Positions 1 to 7,340 of a DNA stretch of 35,191 bases are shown in pieces; position 1 is the stretch's first letter; each line of letters opens with the position of its first letter. The DNA is from Pedobacter sp. PLR. Lineage in GTDB: Bacteria > Bacteroidota > Bacteroidia > Sphingobacteriales > Sphingobacteriaceae. The notes beneath the pieces are model-generated. The model ran no database searches. It had not been told where the DNA came from and saw only the letters and a list, made by a program, of their open reading frames with translations. The stretch covers positions 1 to 35,191 of the forward strand of contig NZ_JAPIVQ010000013.1 of assembly GCF_026239675.1 (NCBI RefSeq), given 5' to 3'. The position numbers and the translations under genes are program-made.

Positions 1-226
1 AACAAGGGGAACTTTAACCATTCAGTAACCATTAGTAATACTGATCGGCAAATTGAAGAAACTATTTCATCTTATATATTTTATCTGGACTTTAAAATCA
101 AGCTTTTTTGAAAACGAAGAGATTATAAGAGAATTAAAGAATTATGGTTACATCGATTATAGACCATCATGGCATCCTCAAAAAGGTACTCAAGTAAAAA
201 TTCTTTTTAATTCAAATCGAAGTTGA
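1..226 (+). pseudogene. 3' end of an unknown gene, frameshifted at a T6 run
   Basis: Frame 1 is open from the window edge to a stop at 109-111. Frame 2 carries on as plausible protein to a stop at 224-226. The change of frame coincides with a run of six T at 104-109; with five T the two halves join into one coherent 74-residue C-terminus (reading through KIKLF into ENEEIIREL and ending KILFNSNRS). This could be a decayed gene, a sequencing error in a homopolymer, or chance. I do not recognise the family. The 5' part lies outside the window. Confidence 0.35.
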
Positions 227-455
227 TCAAAAATAAGGTGGAGTTAAAATAAGTACCAAATTGACTTATTATTAGAGAAATTAAAGGAGAAATAACAACT
301 GCTATTTTTTGTACAATTTGTATCGGGAAATAACCGATGATAATTACCACATAACCATGACAAGGGTCGACAAGTAAGTTGCTAATCGTTAGTAAGTTAT
401 GTAGGTTTCTTTTGTCCATATCTTTGGATTTATGCTTTTGTTTTTCTGCGTTTGT

Positions 456-485
456 AACGCATTTGTAACTCGAATGCGTTTTTTT
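456..485 (+). terminator. Intrinsic terminator
   Basis: The arm AACGCATT (456-463) pairs perfectly with AATGCGTT (473-480) across a 9-nt loop, and the T run continues to 485 (seven T in all). It lies about 230 bp after the broken gene end at 226, which is the only plausible gene for it to end. Confidence 0.6.
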
Positions 486-1249
486 ATGCCCTAAAATTTT
501 GAGGGTAAATCATTGCGCTTAGTGTATCTTAATTCCTCTTAAATCACCTTAATTACCCTAATTGGGGCTAAAATTGGGGGTAAATTACTACCGATGATTT
601 AAGGGCAAAAGAGGGGTTCTGGAACCAATTGCAGGTATTTTAATTATCACAATGAGTTAGAATATTGCCGTTAAAAAAAATTGTGAATACTGCTTCTTAT
701 AGGAAGAACAACTTGGACAAATATACCTAACGACTTAAAGAAACAAATATTAGGAAAGTCCTTTGATTTGAATGGCGGGCGAAAAACATCGATAATCTTA
801 AATTAGTACCCGTCGCGATAACCGATATAGTTATTTTCCAAATTTCATCGCTGCTTTTTACAGCGTTATTCAGCTTCCTGAAAAGCATTAGATTGTACAA
901 AGTTATTCTCTGTTTACTGTAACGGTCTGTTTTATAGACGCATGTGTTGATCAGTATATTGGTGTGAGATTGTATAACCCAAAGATAGGGTTTCGCATTA
1001 AGTCGTGCTAAATTTAGATTACCGCCCAGCATTTCAAATTAACAGAAATTAAGCTGGACAATAAACCTATAAACCAAATACACATAATGATGACGAGAAA
1101 GCTGTCTCTTCTTTTTGTAGTAACACCATTTGCTGCGTTCAACACCAGGCCACAATCGGCCAAATCACTACAGTCTAGTGGGATTTCTTCAGCTCCGGCG
1201 ACCTTTAACAAGTGTCAATTTACCCTAAAATTCATCTACCAGTAAGGAA
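486..1249. other. Gene-poor region before the MFS gene
   Basis: I find no gene here that I can support. The first part (488-610) is unusually patterned, with four 10-bp phased units and several G-run/C-run dyads. From about 620 onwards the open frames on either strand are short, have no recognisable motif and mostly begin at TTG. A 53-codon plus-strand frame at 1087-1245 ends 4 bp before the MFS start but reads as unlikely protein. The stretch could be decayed coding DNA. Confidence 0.5.
528..567. repeat. Four 10-bp phased AT-rich units
   Basis: Units start at 528, 538, 548 and 558, each beginning CTTAAWT or CTAATT (CTTAATTCCT, CTTAAATCAC, CTTAATTACC, CTAATTGGGG). The spacing of about one helical turn would put all units on one face of the DNA, as in tandem protein-binding boxes. 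No protein is known to bind it, and the units are degenerate. Confidence 0.35.
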
Positions 1250-2491
1250 ATGACAGTTAACGAAAATAAAAAGGCATGGCAGTACCTATTGAGTGCTCCT
1301 GTGATTGTAGCCTCGCTCGGGTATTTTGTAGATATATACGATCTTTTACTCTTCGGAATAGTAAGGATACCCAGTTTAACCGATCTGGGATTGAATGAGG
1401 CCGAAATATCAATTGAAGGAGCCAGTATTTTAAACTGGCAAATGAGCGGACTGCTCCTGGGTGGAATTCTATGGGGGGTTTTAGGCGATAAAAAGGGCAG
1501 GCTCTCTGTTTTATTCGGTTCTATCATTACCTATTCTATAGCCAATTTTGCCTGTGGTTTTGTAGAGGATGTGGCCATATATAAGATACTTCGCTTTGTA
1601 GCTGGAATTGGTTTAGCTGGAGAGCTTGGCGCAGGGATTACGCTGGTATCAGAAAGCCTGCCGAAAAGGTTAAGGGGAATTGGCACCTCTGTAGTAGCAG
1701 GAGTAGGGCTCCTGGGTGCAGTGGCTGCCTACTTTACGGTAGAACTTTTTAGCTGGCGCTATGCTTACTTTATCGGCGGTGGCCTGGGGATTTTGCTGTT
1801 GTTCTTAAGGATAGGTGTTTTTGAGTCAGGTATGTTTAAACATATGGCTGAAAAAGGGGACTTGAAAAAGGGCGATTTCTTATCGTTTTTCACTAATGCC
1901 AGACGCTTAAAACTTTATATAAAATGCATAGGAATCGGCCTGCCCACCTGGTACGTAATCGGTATTCTAGCCACCTTCAGTAATGAATTTGGCCTGGCCC
2001 TGGGAATTACAGAGGAAGTGAAACCAGGACTTGCAGTAATGTGGTGTTATATAGGACTTGCAGCGGGCGATCTGGTAAGCGGTGTATTCAGTTACTATCT
2101 CGCCTCGCGAAAAAAGGCAGTAGCCATCATGATGCTTTTTACCCTCTTTGGAACGATAGTTTACCTGTATGCGGGAATTCAGACAGCAGAAGGGCTTTAC
2201 ATGATGTGTTTGTGGCTAGGCTTTGGGATAGGCTATTGGGCCATGTTTGTGACCATTGGAGCAGAACAGTTTGGTACAAATGTACGTGCCACTGCCGCTA
2301 CCACAATTCCAAATATGGTACGTGGTACGGTCATACTGATGACTACTTTTTATGCTTATCTCAAACCTCATGTGCTGGAGCTGGATGCCGCTGCGCTATT
2401 GGGAGTGATCTGTTTTGGTATAGGGTTTTATTGCATCCTTTCTGTTCCCGAAACGCACGATAAGGATCTTGATTTTACTGAACCAGAGTAA
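1250..2491 (+). CDS. MFS transporter, sugar or organic-acid symporter type
   Basis: This 413-residue integral membrane protein belongs to the major facilitator superfamily by its pattern of about 12 hydrophobic helices. The motif-A loop between helices 2 and 3 reads GVLGDKKGRLSVL (near residues 76-88), and the C-terminus ends in a PETHDKDLDF stretch typical of sugar and aromatic-acid symporters. An acidic residue sits in helix 1 (YFVDIYDLLLFG), as in proton-coupled members. The ATG at 1250 follows AGTAAGGA, a fair ribosome site. The length is normal and the gene appears intact. The substrate cannot be told from the sequence, and the neighbours give no pathway clue. Confidence 0.85.
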   Translation: MTVNENKKAWQYLLSAPVIVASLGYFVDIYDLLLFGIVRIPSLTDLGLNEAEISIEGASILNWQMSGLLLGGILWGVLGDKKGRLSVLFGSIITYSIANFACGFVEDVAIYKILRFVAGIGLAGELGAGITLVSESLPKRLRGIGTSVVAGVGLLGAVAAYFTVELFSWRYAYFIGGGLGILLLFLRIGVFESGMFKHMAEKGDLKKGDFLSFFTNARRLKLYIKCIGIGLPTWYVIGILATFSNEFGLALGITEEVKPGLAVMWCYIGLAAGDLVSGVFSYYLASRKKAVAIMMLFTLFGTIVYLYAGIQTAEGLYMMCLWLGFGIGYWAMFVTIGAEQFGTNVRATAATTIPNMVRGTVILMTTFYAYLKPHVLELDAAALLGVICFGIGFYCILSVPETHDKDLDFTEPE

Positions 2492-2549
2492 GGCTGATAT
2501 CAGGACTTACTTAAAATTAGGTGTTTGTTAATAATTACCTGTAGCGAAT

Positions 2550-2894
2550 ATGATAAACAAAGAGGAATATCCGGGGACACCAGAAAAAAAAGAAGTAGAA
2601 ACTATAATTGAGCAGAAAATCAATAAAAATCATGCTGCAGGTAGAGGGATATTAGAGCTGCTAACGGAAAATGCTACCGACCGTTTGATTAATCCAATCA
2701 AGAGTTTTTTAGAGTTCGAAACCTCCTATCAAAAAATGCCGTTTACATCGGTAGATGATATTACGGTCACTTTTTTTGTAGAAAAATATTCTATAAAGCA
2801 GTTGAAATCAGTATTAAATCTCGGCAATCGCGGCCTGATGCTGCTAAATAGAATATTACGGAATGCTGGTTATGATTTGCTGAGGGAGAGTTAG
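2550..2894 (+). CDS. Small protein with RNA polymerase alpha-CTD-like tail
   Basis: A 114-residue soluble protein of unknown function. Residues 1-35 are charged and probably flexible. From about residue 65 to 111 the pattern resembles the C-terminal domain of the RNA polymerase alpha subunit: a short helix pair followed by LKSVLNLGNRGLMLLNRILRNAGYDL, matching the helix-hairpin-helix form usually written as LxxxxNLGxxSLxEIxxxLxxxGLxL. In alpha this fold binds UP-element DNA and activators. It lies 58 bp after the MFS gene on the same strand and is closed by a normal stop. The domain call rests on one motif seen by eye; helix-hairpin-helix domains occur in many other proteins. Confidence 0.55.
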   Translation: MINKEEYPGTPEKKEVETIIEQKINKNHAAGRGILELLTENATDRLINPIKSFLEFETSYQKMPFTSVDDITVTFFVEKYSIKQLKSVLNLGNRGLMLLNRILRNAGYDLLRES

Positions 2895-2987
2895 GACAAG
2901 GTTATTCTATTTAGGATGGTTGACTTCGATTACAATCAAGTTTCGCATTTATATAAAACCACAAATGAAAAATTATATATAATTCAC

Positions 2988-3007
2988 AAACCAAACCAAA
3001 CCAAACC
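2988..3007. repeat. (AAACC)4 tandem repeat in a gene leader
   Basis: Four perfect AAACC units lie 10 bp before the start codon of the metzincin lipoprotein gene. A unit length of five in an untranslated leader could vary by slippage without touching the reading frame, and could alter the spacing of the ribosome site. There is no evidence that it does. Confidence 0.6.
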
Positions 3008-3016
3008 AAGAAAATT

Positions 3017-4609
3017 ATGAAAATCAAACCGCTCTATTTTCTGCTCTTTTTAGCGCTGGCATTCAGCGCTTGTAAAAAGACTGCTGAATTCCGTCTTGCA
3101 CAAGACCTTGGACCTACATCAGTAGATACCACTTATACCAGCGATCGCGACAAGAACCTTACCCTTGTTTATTTTATCCCTGCTGATCTTGATACCTTAG
3201 CCGGCTGGCACAAGAGGTTAAGTGATGTTTTTATCTACGGACAGAGTTATTTCGGTAATAACATGCAGGCACGTGGTTATGGGTATAAAACTTATGGTCT
3301 GTTGAAAGATGACAGTCTTAATCTGGTCAAAATTGTAGTGATCAAGGGGAACCTACCAAAAGAGAGCTATCCTTATCAGGGTGGAGTTGGAAATGTTGTC
3401 CTTGAAGTTAACGCATATAAGACAGCACACCCCGCTGAATTCACTAGTCAGCATATGCTGGTCATTATGCCAGCGCATAAATATTCTGCTGATGGTAACC
3501 CAGGTGGTGTGCCATTTTATGGATATGGTAAATGGGCATTTCTATTGGATTACCCGGATTTAAATATCAATTATATGGGGGTAAATACGCCTCAAGCCCG
3601 AAGAGCCGTAGGCTGGATAGCCGCAAATTTTCATGAAATGGCACATGCTTTAAATGTTCCACATGGTAGTGGAAAGGTTTCTGATGTCACAAACCCTGCT
3701 CTAGGTTATTCCTTAATGGGTAATGGAATGCGAAAATTCATCGATAATCAATCATTTCTTACAGAGGCGGATTGTGCGATATTAAATGTGAATGAGGTTT
3801 TTCAGGCCAATAATTCCATTTCCTATTATCAACCGGTAACCGCATCCATCAGGAGAATCGTAGCAAGATATGATGCACTGTCAGGCAATATTGAAGTGGG
3901 AGGCCGTTTTCAAAGCTCCGTAAATGTTGCCAATGTTATTTATTATCTTGATCCTAATGTGGGTAACGAGGGGACAGGGACAAATAACGACTATAATGCG
4001 GTAACCTGGAGAAGTGAGGTAATTGGTCAGGATAGTTTCAAAGTGTCTCTACCTATAAATGAGCTGTTTTACACAGGCAATTATGCCTATGAGCTAAAAG
4101 TAAAGCTGGTTCACCAGAACGGCGCAGTTTCTCCGTCGATCTATTATTTTGACTTTGTTAATGATGTTCCAAACATTAATCTCCGTTATGAATACGAAAA
4201 GACAGGCTGGAGCATCATTGCACAGAGTTCACAGGAAAGCAGTTATCCTGCTTCAAATATTATTGACGGTAAAATTAATACTTACTGGCGTTCTAAATAT
4301 TCAAGTGGTACCCCGGCAGTACTTCCGCATAGTTTCCGTGGGGATATGGTAGCTGCACGCAGCATTAAAGGGGTATCCTTCCTGCAGCGGGCGGATGGTC
4401 AAAAACCAGTTAAAGATTTCGAAATACAGTTTAGTAATTCAGCATCTACCGGTTTTGTTTCAGCAGGAGCATTTGTAGCTGCCGATAAACCAGGATATCA
4501 ATATTTTGACCTTAGTTTGCCGGTTACGGCCCGTTATTTCAGGCTGGTGGTGACTTCCAACCGGGACGGAACAAATGACTCTGCCATTGGCGAGTTTGGG
4601 TTGTATTGA
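3017..4609 (+). CDS. Lipoprotein metzincin-like zinc protease with discoidin domain
   Basis: 530 residues. A lipoprotein signal ends at Cys19 (LAFSAC), so the protein should be anchored to the envelope, probably the outer membrane. The zinc site is at 206-216, HEMAHALNVPH: His206, Glu207, His210 and His216 fit HExxHxxGxxH except that Asn213 replaces the usual Gly. A likely Met-turn follows at Met234 (YSLMGNG). Residues about 390-530 form a discoidin (F5/8 type C) domain, with NIIDGKINTYWRS near its start and ARYFRLVVTSN near its end, suited to binding glycans or surface proteins. Residues about 265-385 look like a beta-sandwich linker. It is a single gene followed by an inverted repeat. The metzincin call is good; the target is unknown. 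Confidence 0.75.
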   Translation: MKIKPLYFLLFLALAFSACKKTAEFRLAQDLGPTSVDTTYTSDRDKNLTLVYFIPADLDTLAGWHKRLSDVFIYGQSYFGNNMQARGYGYKTYGLLKDDSLNLVKIVVIKGNLPKESYPYQGGVGNVVLEVNAYKTAHPAEFTSQHMLVIMPAHKYSADGNPGGVPFYGYGKWAFLLDYPDLNINYMGVNTPQARRAVGWIAANFHEMAHALNVPHGSGKVSDVTNPALGYSLMGNGMRKFIDNQSFLTEADCAILNVNEVFQANNSISYYQPVTASIRRIVARYDALSGNIEVGGRFQSSVNVANVIYYLDPNVGNEGTGTNNDYNAVTWRSEVIGQDSFKVSLPINELFYTGNYAYELKVKLVHQNGAVSPSIYYFDFVNDVPNINLRYEYEKTGWSIIAQSSQESSYPASNIIDGKINTYWRSKYSSGTPAVLPHSFRGDMVAARSIKGVSFLQRADGQKPVKDFEIQFSNSASTGFVSAGAFVAADKPGYQYFDLSLPVTARYFRLVVTSNRDGTNDSAIGEFGLY

Positions 4610-4646
4610 TGAAAATTAATCTCCTATTTTAACGTTCTCTAATTCT

Positions 4647-4671
4647 TTAAGGCGCCAATTTGGCGCCTTAA
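4647..4671. terminator. Perfect 10-bp inverted repeat, possible terminator
   Basis: TTAAGGCGCC at 4647-4656 pairs with GGCGCCTTAA at 4662-4671 across a 5-nt loop. The stem is GC-rich and lies 38 bp after the metzincin gene. No T run follows on either strand, so it may act as a weak terminator or mRNA-protecting hairpin rather than a classic intrinsic terminator. Confidence 0.45.
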
Positions 4672-4906
4672 GTATCTCGATACTATGGTAGTTTCCATAC
4701 AGTTGCTTTTTAAATTCGTACGAAAATCTCGATACATTTCATTAGTCCTGATGTAAAAATCAGGGCGCTTATCTAGGTTTATAATTATAAGAATTCTTAT
4801 ATCAAGAGGGCTTAGTCTGAGCTTCCGGGAAGCGTAAAGTTTCTCTTTTGGAGCTTTACAGTCCATGCGCAGGAATTAAAGATACCACAAAGTTAAGGGG
4901 AAGGGG

Positions 4907-5605
4907 TTGATAAGCAAAAAGTCTTTGAAAATCGATGAAACTAAAACGGATTCGCTGTTCTTTGCAAAGAAAATAAGTTTACTTACAGCAACCTGGGATA
5001 CGCCATTCGGTTACCACAGTATCAAGTCAAAAAGTGCTCCAATTGGGCCCTATATAGGAAATGGTGATGTTGGGGTGGTGTGCCGCACCTCAGGTAACAG
5101 TCAGAATTTTCGTATATCCAAGGTAGACTTTGTAACTGACGGATGGAGTGACTGGGCAGGTACAGGACCAGCAGCATTACCAGTTGGTGGAGTCCAGATT
5201 ATTGTGAAGTCTCCTGTTACCAAGGAGTTTAATTATCAGATGGATCAACTTGGGAATGAATTGCGGATGAATACAGCTACTTCTCAACCGGTGAAGATGA
5301 AAAGCTGGATCGCAGTAAATGATAATTTGATGATTACTGAACTTACCACTACTGCTACCACTCCCGTAAAGATATCAGTGGAGACATTTGCGGATAGTGC
5401 CAACTCTTTATATGGAACTACATCTGAAATTAATGATCAGGTAGCTCAGGTTACGCGTCAAACCAAGACTGCTGAAGTAAGGTGGATCTCTAAAGCAGGG
5501 ATGTATGGTGTATGGAATATGGCTGATTCAATGATGCTAATAGATTTAACTAATTTACCCATTTGGAAGGCCGAAGAACGAAAAAATATGCGGACGGTTT
5601 TATAG
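4907..5605 (+). pseudogene. N-terminal fragment of a secreted glycosidase-like protein
   Basis: The open frame of 232 codons starts at a TTG and has no signal peptide. The text GPYIGNGDVGVV followed by ISKVDF resembles the N-terminal beta-sandwich found in family 95/65-type glycosidases, which begin with an 'IGNG' loop; those enzymes run to 600-800 residues, so most of the catalytic part is missing. Just upstream, another frame (about 4823-4891) encodes a signal-like stretch ending FTVHAQELK before a stop, which suggests that the original start was lost by frameshift. After 5605 no matching sequence continues. I judge it a dead gene; the exact glycosidase family is uncertain. Confidence 0.5.
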
Positions 5606-5872
5606 TAACCAGCTGGGCGTGCAGGCGGAACACTTGCCGAAAGAGGGTAAATGAACTACGCTCAGAGCAAAGATCCTTGCCGCCTCAGTTCTTATATTCC
5701 CTTTCATCTGCTTCTTTACTCAGCAAAGTGAGGCGCTTCTCTACAGTTAAAATTTGACTTAAGTTTGTAACGGACTCTTTTTCAGTTTGATGCCGGTAAG
5801 ATCATTCATGGCACCATTATGAACCATAGTCTAATCATAATTAACAAGAATAATAACTGAAAAACATAACAT
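5606..5872. other. Decayed sequence between pseudogene and small secreted protein
   Basis: Short, out-of-frame protein-like pieces occur here, for example a signal-like hydrophobic run (AKILAASVLIFPFICFFTQQ near 5666-5725) and FDAGKIIHGTIMNHS near 5788-5832. They may be scraps of one or more lost genes. No intact gene is seen. The leader of the next gene occupies the last 40 bp or so. Confidence 0.3.
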
Positions 5873-6184
5873 ATGAAAAAGATCATTTTATCAGCAGCAT
5901 TTTTAGCATTCGCATCAATCACTGCAGTAAGCGCATCAGAAGTAAAAAGTCCAGTAGCTATTACCGTAAAACAAGATAGTACTACTAAAGTTCCAGTTGA
6001 ATTGAAAGATCTTCCAGAAGCAGTAAAAACAACATTACAAAGTGAACCAGTTAAAGCATGGACTCCAGTAGCCGCTTTCCTGGTAACCAACGCTGACAAA
6101 ACTACATTTTACCAGATCGATGTGAAAAAAGACGCAGAAACTGCTTCTATCAAAATCGCTGAGGATGGTAAAGTAGTTCAATAG
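5873..6184 (+). CDS. Small secreted periplasmic protein
   Basis: A 103-residue protein with a clean signal peptide (MKKIILSAAFLAFASITAVSAS, cleavage near residue 22). The mature part of about 80 residues has the sequence LKDLPEAVKTTLQSEPVKAW followed by a strand-rich half with FYQIDVKKD and IKIAEDGKV. That layout (a helix, then strands ending in a 'DGKVV' turn) resembles the PepSY-like/BLIP-like small periplasmic proteins common in Bacteroidota. It is a lone gene with its own strong terminator, and its codon use looks well adapted, as in an abundant protein. Its function is not known. Confidence 0.75.
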   Translation: MKKIILSAAFLAFASITAVSASEVKSPVAITVKQDSTTKVPVELKDLPEAVKTTLQSEPVKAWTPVAAFLVTNADKTTFYQIDVKKDAETASIKIAEDGKVVQ

Positions 6185-6228
6185 TTATAAGCTCCATCAA
6201 AGCATTTTAAAAAAAAGCTTTTTTAATC

Positions 6229-6259
6229 AAAGTCGGAAGATTTCTCTTCCGACTTTTTA
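6229..6259 (+). terminator. Intrinsic terminator of the small secreted protein gene
   Basis: AAAGTCGGAAGA (6229-6240) pairs perfectly with TCTTCCGACTTT (6245-6256) across a TTTC loop and runs into T's. It is a strong rho-independent terminator 45 bp after the stop codon at 6184. The A-run on the left also makes it workable on the minus strand. Confidence 0.85.
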
Positions 6260-6710
6260 TGTTTTGGTAAATTATCTATGATAATTGCCACATAATAAGG
6301 CAAAGGAATATGGGCTTATTTTGTCTGTGAGGCCTTATCTTGATAAGATTCAGGCTACAGACTTATTAACGCATTTTTTGAGTCCGAGCATTGTTGCCTG
6401 GCTTTATGGTACTTCTCGAACTCTTTTCAAGTCTTAATGCGATTTTAGTTTCTGTTTAACTAAAAACTCAGATATGTTATACATTAGGTCTAACAAATTC
6501 CATTATTTAAATAATAAATATTTGCAAATAAATGAAATAATTCAGTACTTAGTCGTATTATGTATAACATAATGGCGTATCACTATTATGAAAATGGCGA
6601 GCATTCGGTTTCTCCTAAAAGTTGTCGCTGAAATGAAAGTTGAATTAAATCAATTGATTGACAAGTACGATGAACAGGATGCAAAATAGATATTAGCAGA
6701 AAAGTAGGAG
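6260..6710. other. AT-rich intergenic region before the sigma gene
   Basis: No long gene is found. It contains a 12-bp inverted repeat pair enclosing a very AT-rich core (6473-6571), and a 33-codon frame at 6588-6689 (begins MKMASIRFLLK, ends DEQDAK) just before the sigma gene. That small frame might be real or a remnant; nothing in it is recognisable. The promoter of the sigma/anti-sigma pair must lie here but I cannot place it. Confidence 0.4.
6473..6571. repeat. 12-bp inverted repeat pair around an AT-rich core
   Basis: TATGTTATACAT at 6473-6484 is repeated inverted as ATGTATAACATA at 6560-6571. The 75 bp between is nearly all A and T and contains smaller dyads (ATTATTTAAATAAT). This is the spacing and symmetry of a looping operator pair or of short terminal repeats of a lost element. 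No target duplication is evident. Confidence 0.45.
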
Positions 6711-7271
6711 ATGTCCAGCAACAGCAATGACGAGATTGTATGTATTTTTACTCCAGAACAGCTTTTTAAAAAGCTGTATCCACGGCTTTGTGACTTTGCT
6801 AATTACCTGTTAAAAGATAAAGAACTAGCCGAAGATATGGCTCAGGACGCTTTTATAGTTTACCTGGAGCAGCAAGAAAAAATCTCAGATAACTTTAACG
6901 CTGTAAAATCATTTTTATATACTGCCGTAAAAAATGCGTGTTTAAATAAAATACGACACAATAGTGTAGTTGATGTTTACAACAAGAAAAATCCGTTAGA
7001 TATTTATACCGATCCTAAAATATTAGAAGGAATAATACACGCTGAGGTAGTTGCAGAGATTTACGAGAAAATTAATGCCTTACCAAAAGGGTGCGCTATG
7101 GTTATTAGGTACGGTTATTTAGAAGGATTAAGCAATAGCGAAATTGCAAAAGAAATGAATATCAGTATCAATACGGTAAAAAGTCAAAAGAAAAGAGCAC
7201 TCGATCTAATGAAAATACATCTTGGAAAAGCTGCAATGGCACTTTTTGTAGTAATGTATATAAATAAGTAA
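6711..7271 (+). CDS. ECF-type RNA polymerase sigma factor
   Basis: 186 residues. Region 2 spans about residues 18-90 (FANYLLKDKELAEDMAQDAFIVYL, then FLYTAVKNACLNKIR, the -10 recognition helix), and region 4 spans about 120-172 (LPKGCAMVIRYGYLEGLSNSEIAKEMNIS with the helix-turn-helix ending NTVKSQKKRAL). In Bacteroidota such factors pair with a FecR anti-sigma and a TonB-dependent transducer and switch on the neighbouring SusC/SusD operon when the glycan is sensed. The FecR and SusC genes follow directly. The ATG at 6711 is preceded by AGGAG touching the start, and an in-frame stop just before it rules out a longer form. The hydrophobic last 15 residues are unusual but harmless to the call. 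Confidence 0.92.
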   Translation: MSSNSNDEIVCIFTPEQLFKKLYPRLCDFANYLLKDKELAEDMAQDAFIVYLEQQEKISDNFNAVKSFLYTAVKNACLNKIRHNSVVDVYNKKNPLDIYTDPKILEGIIHAEVVAEIYEKINALPKGCAMVIRYGYLEGLSNSEIAKEMNISINTVKSQKKRALDLMKIHLGKAAMALFVVMYINK

Positions 7272-7340
7272 TTTTTTTTAAAATACTTTCCATCCTTTTT
7301 CCCGCTTCAAGTTTCTTAGTTTATATAACCAGTATAGACC

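Noticed and set aside
727..1211. Two overlapping minus-strand open frames of 101 and 65 codons
   Set aside because: No domain, signal or membrane pattern that holds together; one starts at TTG, and they overlap each other without a common reading. More likely chance frames or very old relics.
4639..4866. 75-codon minus-strand frame between the metzincin and the broken glycosidase
   Set aside because: It contains the 10-bp inverted repeat near its end and has no recognisable motif; composition is unlike the neighbouring proteins.
337..6295. Near-identical 18-mers ATGATAATTACCACATAA (337-354) and ATGATAATTGCCACATAA (6278-6295)
   Set aside because: A single pair of AT-rich 18-mers with one mismatch is near chance level in 35 kb, and the flanks do not align.
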